This document shows positions 1 through 5,926 of a DNA stretch of 5,926 nt, piece after piece (position 1 is the stretch's first letter; every line of letters begins with the position of its first letter). The DNA lies in assembly GCA_945868555.1 (NCBI GenBank), contig CAMBMC010000167.1:1-5926 (forward strand), read 5' to 3'. The translations under genes were made by a program, and so were the position numbers. Below the pieces are notes generated by a model. That model was given only the letters and a program-made list of their open reading frames with translations. It did not search any database and was not told the DNA's origin. The stretch comes from Chitinophaga pinensis. Lineage in GTDB: Bacteria; Bacteroidota; Bacteroidia; Flavobacteriales_D; Crocinitomicaceae.

Positions 1-615
1 CTTGAATTCGTGGGTAAGATTTACAAAGTAAAAAACTTGAAAGCGCGCATTCAGGAAATGATCAATGCCGTAGGATTGGACGTTGAACAAAACAAAAAGA
101 TTGGTGCCCTGTCGAAAGGATACCGCCAGCGTGTTGGTTTGGCAGCAGCAATTATCCACGATCCACAAGTGTTGATCTTGGATGAACCAACATCTGGTCT
201 AGATCCGAATCAATTGGTTGACATTCGCGAATTGATCAAAAAAATTGGAAAAGAAAAAACAGTGATGCTTTCCACGCACATCATGCAGGAGGTTGAAGCA
301 ATCTGTGACCGTGTGGTGATCATCAACAAGGGAAGAATAGTTGCCAACGACACTGCCTCTTTCCTTCAACAATCCATGTCTTTACAGACGGTATATGTTG
401 AATTTGAAGGAAGTGTTTCAAAAGATATGTTGGCAAAAATTCCACATGTTGGAAAAGTGGAAGCCGTGAAAGAAGGCTGGTTGATCGAGACCAGGGATGA
501 TGTCGATTTACGCAAAGAAATCTCAAGATTTGCACAGAAAAATGATTTACTCGTGCTGACATTGCGCGCAGAGGAGAAATCGCTCGAAGAAGTATTTAAA
601 GAATTAACGAAATAA
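1..615 (+). CDS. gldA: GldA-like gliding-motility ABC transporter ATP-binding subunit, 5'-truncated by window edge
   Basis: This is the C-terminal part of a cytoplasmic ABC-transporter ATPase. The reading frame is open from base 1 (Leu-Glu-Phe before the GTG at 10), so that GTG is internal and the true start, Walker A and probably the Q-loop lie left of the window. Numbered from the GTG codon, the visible motifs are the ABC signature LSKGYRQR (34-41), Walker B VLILDEP (54-60) with catalytic Glu59, the D-loop SGLD (62-65) and the H-loop His90 in LSTHIMQEVEAICDR. The signature and the STHIMQEVEAICDRVIIINKG-like stretch are what I recognise as GldA. In Flavobacterium johnsoniae GldA works with GldF and GldG as an ABC transporter needed for gliding; whether this organism glides is not shown. 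The stop codon is one base before the tyrS start, suggesting co-transcription. A different ABC-2 type ATPase is the main alternative, but the match to GldA is close. Confidence 0.88.
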   Translation, partial: LEFVGKIYKVKNLKARIQEMINAVGLDVEQNKKIGALSKGYRQRVGLAAAIIHDPQVLILDEPTSGLDPNQLVDIRELIKKIGKEKTVMLSTHIMQEVEAICDRVVIINKGRIVANDTASFLQQSMSLQTVYVEFEGSVSKDMLAKIPHVGKVEAVKEGWLIETRDDVDLRKEISRFAQKNDLLVLTLRAEEKSLEEVFKELTK

Positions 616-616
616 G

Positions 617-1897
617 ATGCCTTCAAATTTCATTGAAGAATTGCGCTGGCGTGGCATGATCCACGACATGATGCCGGGAACGGAAGAAGCGCTGAACAAG
701 AAAGTATCCTCAGGATACATTGGATTTGATCCAACCGCAGATTCACTGCATGTCGGGCACCTCGTGCAAATTATGACCCTAGTGCACTTTCAACGTGCTG
801 GCCACAAGCCTTATGCGCTCGTTGGTGGTGCCACAGGAATGGTTGGTGATCCATCTGGAAAATCCCAAGAACGCAATTTACTGGATGCCGAAACCTTGAA
901 CCACAATGTCGCTTGCGTAAAGGGCCAATTGGAGAAATTCTTGGATTTCAATGCAGGAGAGAATTCCGCGGAAATGGTCAACAACTACGATTGGTTCCGC
1001 GACATGAGCTTCCTCGATTTCATTCGCGATGTCGGTAAACACATTTCCGTGAACTACATGATGGCCAAAGATTCGGTGAAGAAACGCTTGGAAACAGGAA
1101 TGTCATTTACAGAATTCAGTTACCAATTGGTACAGGGCTATGATTATTACCACCTGAACAAGCACCACAACTGCATCATTCAGCTAGGCGGTTCTGACCA
1201 ATGGGGAAATATTGTCACAGGAACGGAATTGATTCGCCGAAAATCTGGTGGTCAAGCATATGCCGTAACGACTCCCTTGATCAAAAAAGCTGATGGGACA
1301 AAATTCGGAAAGACAGAAGGCGGAAGTGTTTGGTTAGATCCTGAGCGCACTTCTCCGTATGAGTTTTACCAGTTTTGGTTGAACAGTAGTGATGCTGACT
1401 CAGTCAATTACATCCGCATTTTCACTTTGCGTTCCAAAGAACAAATTGAGGAATTGGAAAAAGAACACGCGGAAGCACCCCATTTACGCATCCTTCAAAA
1501 AGCGATCGCTGAAGACATCACGACACGTGTTCATGGCGAGAAAGCGTTGCATACCGCTATTTCAGCATCGAACATTCTTTTTGGAAAATCAACGGCTGAC
1601 GACCTTCGCAAGTTATCCGAAAAGGACTTCTTCGCAATTTTCGATGGGGTTCCTCAAGCGACTATTACGCGTGCTGATTTTGGAGATTCCATGTCCATTG
1701 TTGAAGCCTTGGGAGCGAAAACGAATTTCTTGTCTTCCAATGGTGAGGCACGCAGAGAATTGAAGACCAATGCCATTTCTGTGAATAAGGAAAAAGTAGG
1801 AGAAGATTTTCAACTGACAAGTGAACATCTGATCAATGACAAGTATGTGTTATTGGGCAAAGGGAAGAAGAACAATTATATATTGATTGTGGAGTAA
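617..1897 (+). CDS. tyrS: Tyrosine--tRNA ligase (tyrosyl-tRNA synthetase)
   Basis: This cytoplasmic class I aminoacyl-tRNA synthetase joins tyrosine to tRNA-Tyr using ATP. The 426 residues are full length for the bacterial TyrRS family. The Rossmann catalytic domain carries the HIGH-type motif HVGHL (45-49) and the KMSKS-type motif KFGKT (229-233). Tyrosine- and adenylate-contacting residues known from Geobacillus TyrRS are conserved at the same numbers: Tyr34, Asp38, Asp78, Tyr169, Gln173, Asp176, and Asp194/Gln195 within GGSDQWGN. A C-terminal S4-like RNA-binding domain covers about 358-426. The ATG at 617 is chosen because it gives the normal N-terminus (NFIEELRWRGMIHD...). It sits one base after the gldA stop, with no strong Shine-Dalgarno, as is common in Bacteroidota. 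Nothing is missing or broken. Translation may be coupled to gldA. Confidence 0.98.
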   Translation: MPSNFIEELRWRGMIHDMMPGTEEALNKKVSSGYIGFDPTADSLHVGHLVQIMTLVHFQRAGHKPYALVGGATGMVGDPSGKSQERNLLDAETLNHNVACVKGQLEKFLDFNAGENSAEMVNNYDWFRDMSFLDFIRDVGKHISVNYMMAKDSVKKRLETGMSFTEFSYQLVQGYDYYHLNKHHNCIIQLGGSDQWGNIVTGTELIRRKSGGQAYAVTTPLIKKADGTKFGKTEGGSVWLDPERTSPYEFYQFWLNSSDADSVNYIRIFTLRSKEQIEELEKEHAEAPHLRILQKAIAEDITTRVHGEKALHTAISASNILFGKSTADDLRKLSEKDFFAIFDGVPQATITRADFGDSMSIVEALGAKTNFLSSNGEARRELKTNAISVNKEKVGEDFQLTSEHLINDKYVLLGKGKKNNYILIVE

Positions 1898-1912
1898 TAT
1901 AAAATTTAGCTC

Positions 1913-2734
1913 ATGCGTGCATTGCTTATTGTTTTCGTTCTCAGTTGTTCTTACTCCTTCTCCCAAAATTGTGTGGATTCATCGCTGATCGATCCAAACG
2001 TTATGTGTCCTGCTGTGTTTATGCCTGTTTGTGGATGTGATGGCAACACCTATGAGAATGCCTGTGTCGCGCAATCCGTTGGCGGAGTCATTGACTACAC
2101 CGATGGTCCCTGTGAGCTAGATACGTGTATGATTATTCCTGCGGGAGTTGATTTCGGTTTTTGTGCGATGCCTTTGGGTTGGGTAACGTATGGAGGTGAA
2201 TGCCAGATGATTTCAGGATGTTCCATGATTGGTTCCGATGGAAATGATTACAGCGCTTATTTTTTCACAAACTCTTATGCTTGCAATGCGATGTGCCTTT
2301 CAGATACGACGGTTGTTCTTCCGTGCATAGATACAAGCTTAATTGATCTGAATGTCCAAATTCCCAACATTTACCAACCTGTTTGTGGTTGTGATTCTGT
2401 GACCTATCAAAACGTTTCAGAAGCGATGTATCACCATGGAATCGTTGCGTATGTGGAAGGGGAATGTCCGATGAATGGGATTCAATCGCTAAATGACAGT
2501 GAAATAAAGGCTTTTCCCAATCCCTTTTCTGAGAACCTTACCATACAATTGAATGGAACGAGACAGCATACCATTCAACTTATTTCGTTGGACGGAAAAA
2601 TACACATCACGGAATCCTCTGATTTCCAAGAAACGCTTCTGATTGATACGAAACACGTGCAGGTTGGTACATACATCTTGATCGTCGAAGATCAAGAATT
2701 GGGTTCAAGGTTCTATAGCATCTTCACTAAATAA
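1913..2734 (+). CDS. Secreted Cys-rich protein with Kazal, Kunitz-like and degenerate Kazal modules plus T9SS sorting domain
   Basis: This is a 273-residue predicted secreted protein, possibly a serine-protease inhibitor. A signal peptide (MRALLIVFVLSCSYSFSQ, 1-18) is followed by a bacterial-type Kazal module (Cys20-Cys67; PVCGCDGNTY core), a six-cysteine module (Cys72, 84, 97, 103, 124, 128) whose order and CxxxC ending recall Kunitz domains, and a second Kazal-like module (Cys138-Cys185; PVCGCDSVTY core). The second Kazal module lacks two of the cysteines of the first. Residues about 199-273 form a T9SS type A sorting domain (FPNPF, LDGKI, GTYILIVED), so export is expected through Sec and then T9SS to the cell surface or medium. 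The start lies 15 bases after the tyrS stop and may share its transcript; no clear promoter or Shine-Dalgarno is seen. The Kazal and sorting-domain calls are firm. The Kunitz relation and inhibitor activity are inferences, and no protease target can be named. Confidence 0.85.
   Translation: MRALLIVFVLSCSYSFSQNCVDSSLIDPNVMCPAVFMPVCGCDGNTYENACVAQSVGGVIDYTDGPCELDTCMIIPAGVDFGFCAMPLGWVTYGGECQMISGCSMIGSDGNDYSAYFFTNSYACNAMCLSDTTVVLPCIDTSLIDLNVQIPNIYQPVCGCDSVTYQNVSEAMYHHGIVAYVEGECPMNGIQSLNDSEIKAFPNPFSENLTIQLNGTRQHTIQLISLDGKIHITESSDFQETLLIDTKHVQVGTYILIVEDQELGSRFYSIFTK
1970..2113 (+). repeat. Kazal module 1 (first copy of an internal 48-residue duplication)
   Basis: Residues 20-67 of the secreted Cys-rich protein. 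Six cysteines (20, 32, 40, 42, 51, 67) frame the core PVCGCDGNTYENAC. This is the bacterial Kazal variant with a CGC pair in place of the usual later cysteine. It aligns without gaps to residues 138-185, with 23 of 48 residues identical by hand count. Confidence 0.8.
2324..2467 (+). repeat. Kazal-like module 2, two cysteines replaced (second copy of the duplication)
   Basis: Residues 138-185 align gaplessly with module 1. Cys138, 158, 160 and 185 are kept, but the counterparts of Cys32 and Cys51 are Ile150 (ATT at 2360-2362) and Ser169 (TCA at 2417-2419). The fold core PVCGCD-x2-TYxN is intact. Confidence 0.75.
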
Positions 2735-2750
2735 CGGGATTTTAAATCCG
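2735..2750. terminator. Possible weak bidirectional terminator between convergent genes
   Basis: The 17-base gap between two convergent stop codons contains an imperfect inverted repeat, CGGGATTTTAAATCCG. With the flanking A (last base of the stop codon) and T it extends to ACGG...CCGT with one bulged G. The stem is short and no clean U-tract follows on either strand, so termination here is inferred mainly from position. Confidence 0.3.
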
Positions 2751-2751
2751 T

Positions 2752-5583
2752 CTAATTCACGATCAGCTTATTCTTAGAGATTGCATCGTGCTTTCTCATC
2801 TCTAGAATGTACATTCCAGGGGACAACTGAAGCAAATACGTCAATGCTGGATCTTTCACCTCTCGCACCAGAGCACCTTTTGCATCGAAGATCGATAGGT
2901 TTTCGATTCCTGCAGGCAACATGATGTGATCATGAGCTGGATTCGGATAAAAGAAGAGATCATCTTCCGACAATGCTGTTGTTGCTAACATTCCCACATA
3001 TACAGATTCGACAAGGCTACAGCCATTGGAATCGACAATCGTTGCCGTGATCCAACCTGGATTGAGGTAAACCACCAAGTCTTCCGTTTGTCCATTCACA
3101 TCATTCCAAGTGATGTCATACGGTTGAGTTCCACCAGTCACCGTCGCCTGAACCATTCCATCAAATGACGCTAAACCAGAAGCAGGTGTCACATCAAATT
3201 GAACCATCAACGCAGCTGGCTCGCTAATGGTCAAATTAAGTGTATCGGCACTACAGCCATTGTTGTCTTCAATAAACACCGCATAAGAAGAAGGTTGCAA
3301 GTTACTGATCGTTGAATCCGTGACATTCGTAACGTTGTAAAAATAGGTATACGGGGCTGTCCCTCCTGATGCGGAAAATGCAATGACGCCATCGTTGTTT
3401 TGAGCACAAGATACATTGGACGCAACTGCGCTAAATTGCAACAGAGCGGGCTGCTGAATGGTAAACGCGATTGAATCTTTACACGGTCGAGCGTCTTGAA
3501 TGAGGACATAATAATCACCTGCGGCTAAATTCGATAAGGTGTCATTTGTGGTTCCACTAGACCAAATGAATTGCATGTTTGCTGGATTTTGGCTGTGGTA
3601 AATGATGGCCCCACCTGTTTCATCACCGTAGCACAATGCTACATCTTGAATAGTCAAGGAATCGATAACAGGAGCAGAAGCCGGAATAAATACAGAATCT
3701 TCCACAACACAACCATTCGAATGCGTTATGATCACACTATTCCATCCTTCAACGAGTGCATAATTTGGTTTCGTTGTCCCTCCATTCTCCCATAAGAAAG
3801 TACACGTAGAGAACATGCAATAACATCCTGTTGAATTTAGCGTAGCCATTCCATTTGAATCTCCTGGGCAAGTTGGTGACGAAATCCCCCCGAAAGTAAT
3901 GACAAAAGGGTCGTTGACAGTTACCGTTTGTATTTCAAAACAAGCATTGTCATTCGTTACTTGCACCCAATACGTTCCGGAGGATACATTTTGAAGGGAT
4001 GATCCAGTAGCACCTGTAGACCATAAATAAGTGTGTTGACTTTGAACATTCGAAACTGATACATTAATACTTCCATTGGATGCACCATTGCATGATGGCG
4101 AAGTAGGAAATACGCTACTGATTACAGAGCCAGGTCCACAATCTGATGGGACATACTCATACACCCCATCATATCCCGATCCCATATAACTACCCCAAGC
4201 AATTCCAGCATTGGGTTCAGTTGATATCAATTCGCGTCGATAAACATAAATTCCCTTCCAACCCATGGGATTCAAGCTATCCTTTTTCACTGAGTAAATG
4301 ATATCAAGAAAGCCGTTGTTATCCAAATCCAAGATTTGAGGTGTAGATCCTATGTTGACCCCAGTGCGTGTTGCATCGAGATTCGTAATGACATTCGAAG
4401 TGACATCTACCGCAATTACCTTAGTTCTGAAACACGCGTTTTCCATATAAGAAAGTGCAAAAATCGCTTCATCTCGGCCATCATTATTTAAATCTACTGC
4501 GTTAGCCGATGCAAAATGAATACTACCAATACTGTCAATGAACTCAACATTTCCAGTAGCTCCATCTAAAACAATTTGATAAAAATCGGAGTAGGATGAG
4601 GCTTCTCCTTTGAATAGAACCAATAAAACGTCCGGTGTTAAATCCCCGACAAAATTGCCAATGACAGGCGCTGCACTTGATTCCGTGTTTGGTTTAGCGT
4701 ATGTCCATTCGGTGAGAAGATCGTCTCCATTAATCTTGGTAAGTTCTCCACCAAACGATTGAATGTAGATGTCAAAAGTGCCATTGTTTTTTCTGTAAAC
4801 AGAGGCGGGAGCAATGAATCCCTTATTGGGATCTTGAGCAAGTGTGACACTATTGATTAAAGTACCTTGAGAAATTAACTCATTTAGAGGAGCAGCATAA
4901 AAGTGCCCACCTAAATTTTCCCCACCTGTGCCATACAAGATCCATTTGGTGCCATTATTTTGAACATCAACGACCAAGGGAGAGCAATAGATTTCAGCGC
5001 TATCAGGAACGATGGCCTGTGACAAAAGACCTCCCGTTATACTGCTAATGACCATTAACAGTCCTGGTGGCCGGTCTGTTTCCCAAGTTGGGGCTAAATG
5101 ATCACCTCCATTGGAAACAAGGATATCTTTATAACTATCGCCATCCACATCATCAATAAATTGCGGGTTATAGAAGTTATATAATCCGCTATCTACGGGG
5201 TTTGTTCCATAAGGGAAATAATCCCAAAGTAAATTGCCAGAAGCTCCATTAATGGCAAGTAGTTGTGCAGAACGTCCAACAATGAACACATCATCAATAC
5301 CATCTTGAGTGATATCTTGAAAAATGGCACTGCCAAAAACCTCATTTCTAGAAGCTCTTTTCCACAACAAGGATCCATCAATCCCATTGAAAGCCATTAT
5401 CCCATTGTTACTTGCCACACCATCAGTTCCACCTCCGATAACCACATCTAGTATTCCGTCACCATTCAAATCAGAGGTTCTTGGTGAGGACAAGGTAGGA
5501 ATTGAATCGGTAAAGGCTTGCCAATTTTGTGCAAAAGCTAATTGCACAGAGACAAGGAAAAAGAAGATTAAAAGATATTTCAT
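2752..5583 (-). CDS. Secreted FG-GAP/PQQ-like beta-propeller protein with five SprB-type repeats and T9SS sorting domain
   Basis: This is a complete 943-residue predicted surface or secreted protein of unknown specific function. The signal peptide is MKYLLIFFFLVSVQLAFA (1-18). Residues about 30-450 form a beta-propeller-like region with FG-GAP calcium-loop motifs such as DLNGDGILD (38-46), DITQDGIDD (90-98), a DDVDGD loop (144-149), DLNNDGRDE (364-372) and DLDNNGFLD (419-427), mixed with PQQ-like strands (NGIDGSLLW, NGASGNLLW). Residues 496-863 hold five repeats of about 65 residues of the SprB type, named for the mobile gliding adhesin of Flavobacterium johnsoniae. Residues 876-943 are a T9SS type A sorting domain (FFYPNPAHDHI, GMYILEM, KLIVN). 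The family suggests adhesion or binding; being far smaller than SprB and led by a propeller, it is not SprB itself. The start is set by the signal peptide and by a promoter-like element 22 bases upstream. It converges on the Cys-rich cargo gene and reads in the same direction as the 5S gene, separated from it by a strong terminator. Confidence 0.92.
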   Translation of the reverse strand: MKYLLIFFFLVSVQLAFAQNWQAFTDSIPTLSSPRTSDLNGDGILDVVIGGGTDGVASNNGIMAFNGIDGSLLWKRASRNEVFGSAIFQDITQDGIDDVFIVGRSAQLLAINGASGNLLWDYFPYGTNPVDSGLYNFYNPQFIDDVDGDSYKDILVSNGGDHLAPTWETDRPPGLLMVISSITGGLLSQAIVPDSAEIYCSPLVVDVQNNGTKWILYGTGGENLGGHFYAAPLNELISQGTLINSVTLAQDPNKGFIAPASVYRKNNGTFDIYIQSFGGELTKINGDDLLTEWTYAKPNTESSAAPVIGNFVGDLTPDVLLVLFKGEASSYSDFYQIVLDGATGNVEFIDSIGSIHFASANAVDLNNDGRDEAIFALSYMENACFRTKVIAVDVTSNVITNLDATRTGVNIGSTPQILDLDNNGFLDIIYSVKKDSLNPMGWKGIYVYRRELISTEPNAGIAWGSYMGSGYDGVYEYVPSDCGPGSVISSVFPTSPSCNGASNGSINVSVSNVQSQHTYLWSTGATGSSLQNVSSGTYWVQVTNDNACFEIQTVTVNDPFVITFGGISSPTCPGDSNGMATLNSTGCYCMFSTCTFLWENGGTTKPNYALVEGWNSVIITHSNGCVVEDSVFIPASAPVIDSLTIQDVALCYGDETGGAIIYHSQNPANMQFIWSSGTTNDTLSNLAAGDYYVLIQDARPCKDSIAFTIQQPALLQFSAVASNVSCAQNNDGVIAFSASGGTAPYTYFYNVTNVTDSTISNLQPSSYAVFIEDNNGCSADTLNLTISEPAALMVQFDVTPASGLASFDGMVQATVTGGTQPYDITWNDVNGQTEDLVVYLNPGWITATIVDSNGCSLVESVYVGMLATTALSEDDLFFYPNPAHDHIMLPAGIENLSIFDAKGALVREVKDPALTYLLQLSPGMYILEMRKHDAISKNKLIVN
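2995..4098 (-). repeat. Array of five SprB-type repeats within the propeller protein
   Basis: The repeats cover residues about 496-559, 569-637, 648-712, 722-790 and 796-863. The shared pattern is Cys-x-G near the start, a central aromatic strand (YLWSTG, FLWENG, FIWSSG), a turn ending in G-x-Y, then a late Cys usually as NGC, often closing in a Pro. Repeats 1, 3 and 4 have exactly two cysteines. Repeat 2 has three additional ones (587, 589, 594), and repeat 5 keeps only the late one (855). The copies are diverged, so this is an old protein-level array rather than a recent DNA duplication. Confidence 0.75.
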
Positions 5584-5604
5584 TCTGCAATAGGTTTAGG
5601 AATT

Positions 5605-5631
5605 CAAATTTATGAATAATGTTTGCCAAAA
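5605..5631 (-). promoter_or_regulatory. Candidate Bacteroidota-type promoter for the beta-propeller/SprB-repeat gene
   Basis: On the minus strand, TAAATTTG (5612 to 5605) matches the Bacteroidota -7 consensus TANNTTTG exactly. It ends 22 bases before the ATG, leaving room for a short leader. A TTTTG (5631 to 5627) resembles the -33 element, but its 14-base spacing is shorter than the usual roughly 19, so that half is doubtful. No Shine-Dalgarno is evident. Confidence 0.5.
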
Positions 5632-5670
5632 GCTAAAGATGGTCTTTATTTAAAGGATGTTGGACATTCT

Positions 5671-5778
5671 GAATGCAAGTCCCAAAGAGTCGGGACAAGG
5701 GCGATCGCGAGGAGGTAAATTCAGAGTGAGAATGAGAGCGAGAGCGAGGTATTGATCTCTACTCTGAAACTTACATTC
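5671..5778. repeat. Nested inverted-repeat element in the intergenic region
   Basis: Outer arms GAATGCAAGT (5671-5680) and ACTTACATTC (5769-5778) are complementary at 9 of 10 positions. Inner arms TTCAGAGT (5720-5727) and ACTCTGAA (5761-5768) are perfectly complementary, and GAGA (5728-5731) with TCTC (5756-5759) extends them after a one-base bulge. A separate hairpin, GTCCC (5679-5683) with GGGAC (5692-5696), sits next to the left outer arm. No open reading frame of note lies inside. It could be a structured RNA, a small non-autonomous repeat, or chance. Confidence 0.45.
5724..5749 (+). repeat. Imperfect purine-rich hexamer tandem repeat
   Basis: Four hexamers in a row, GAGTGA, GAATGA, GAGCGA and GAGCGA, followed by GG. 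It lies inside the inner arms and loop of the nested inverted repeat. The function is unknown; it may be simple low-complexity DNA. Confidence 0.6.
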
Positions 5779-5800
5779 CTTTTTGAGGCTTGGATATAAA

Positions 5801-5833
5801 ACAAAAAAGCCCCTTCATTGCTGAAGGGGCTTC
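5801..5833 (-). terminator. Intrinsic terminator of the rRNA operon
   Basis: A perfect 11-bp stem (5807-5817 with 5822-5832; core GCCCCTTCA / TGAAGGGGC) closes a four-base loop. Read on the minus strand, it is followed by a run of T residues (complement of 5803-5808, then GTTTTAT). It begins a few bases after the 3' end of the 5S rRNA, the expected place to end a 16S-23S-5S transcript. It should also keep rRNA transcription out of the downstream secreted-protein gene. Confidence 0.92.
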
Positions 5834-5839
5834 CTTGAA

Positions 5840-5926
<87 letters not shown>

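Noticed and set aside
10..615. GTG at 10 as the true start of the ABC ATPase
   Set aside because: The frame is open to base 1 and the protein would lack Walker A; it is a gene cut by the window edge.
1389..1763. Open frame inside tyrS in another frame
   Set aside because: It overlaps a clearly coding, fully conserved tyrS and its translation shows no recognisable domain.
1940..1951. Lipoprotein signal (Val-Leu-Ser-Cys12) in the Cys-rich protein
   Set aside because: Leu at -2 fits the lipobox poorly, and the following SYSFSQ-N looks like a normal Bacteroidota signal peptidase I site, which also fits a T9SS cargo; not fully excluded.
3571..3795. Plus-strand open frame opposite the SprB repeats
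   Set aside because: It is antisense to conserved repeats, with no domain and no promoter or ribosome binding site seen.
5324..5593. Plus-strand open frame opposite the N-terminus of the secreted propeller gene
   Set aside because: It is antisense to a well-supported signal peptide and FG-GAP region; its composition looks like a shadow and it shows no motif.
5644..5655. CTTTATTTAAAG inverted repeat upstream of the propeller gene as an operator
   Set aside because: Five AT-rich base pairs around a two-base centre are expected by chance in such DNA, and no regulator is encoded nearby.
5701..5708. Perfect palindrome GCGATCGC, the core of the cyanobacterial HIP1 repeat
   Set aside because: It occurs once here as far as I can see, and everything else points to Bacteroidota; a single 8-base palindrome is not informative.
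5724..5749. Short tandem hexamers as a CRISPR array or iteron origin
   Set aside because: The units are six bases with no spacers, no cas or replication genes are nearby, and the run is too short.

Overview
The window looks like a chromosomal segment of a Bacteroidota bacterium, most likely a flavobacterium-like member (Flavobacteriia). The evidence is a GldA-type ABC ATPase, two secreted proteins ending in type IX secretion system (T9SS) C-terminal sorting domains, a SprB-repeat protein, the lack of clear Shine-Dalgarno sequences, and a Bacteroidota-style TANNTTTG promoter element. A genus cannot be fixed from the sequence alone.

Layout. Positions 1-615 (+) hold the 3' two-thirds or so of gldA, cut by the left edge. 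One base later comes a complete tyrS (617-1897, +), and 15 bases after that a small secreted Cys-rich protein (1913-2734, +) with Kazal / Kunitz-like / degenerate Kazal modules and a T9SS sorting domain. These three run in one direction with almost no spacing and may be co-transcribed. A convergent gene (2752-5583, -) follows after 17 bases. It encodes a 943-residue secreted protein with an FG-GAP/PQQ-like beta-propeller, five SprB-type repeats and a T9SS sorting domain. Its probable promoter lies just upstream (5605-5631, -). Positions 5640-5800 carry no gene but hold nested inverted repeats and a short purine-rich hexamer repeat. The right edge holds a strong intrinsic terminator (5801-5833, -) and the 3' part of a 5S rRNA gene (about 5840-5926, -), so an rRNA operon probably continues beyond the window.

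How the genes relate. GldA belongs to an ABC transporter linked to gliding motility. The two T9SS cargo proteins are exported by the Sec pathway and then across the outer membrane by T9SS, the machinery tied to gliding in this phylum. The link between gldA and the cargo genes is suggestive only; tyrS is a housekeeping gene. I found no convincing novel multi-gene system. The most distinctive items are the three-module putative protease-inhibitor protein, with paired loss of two cysteines in its last module, and the nested inverted-repeat element beside the rRNA terminator.
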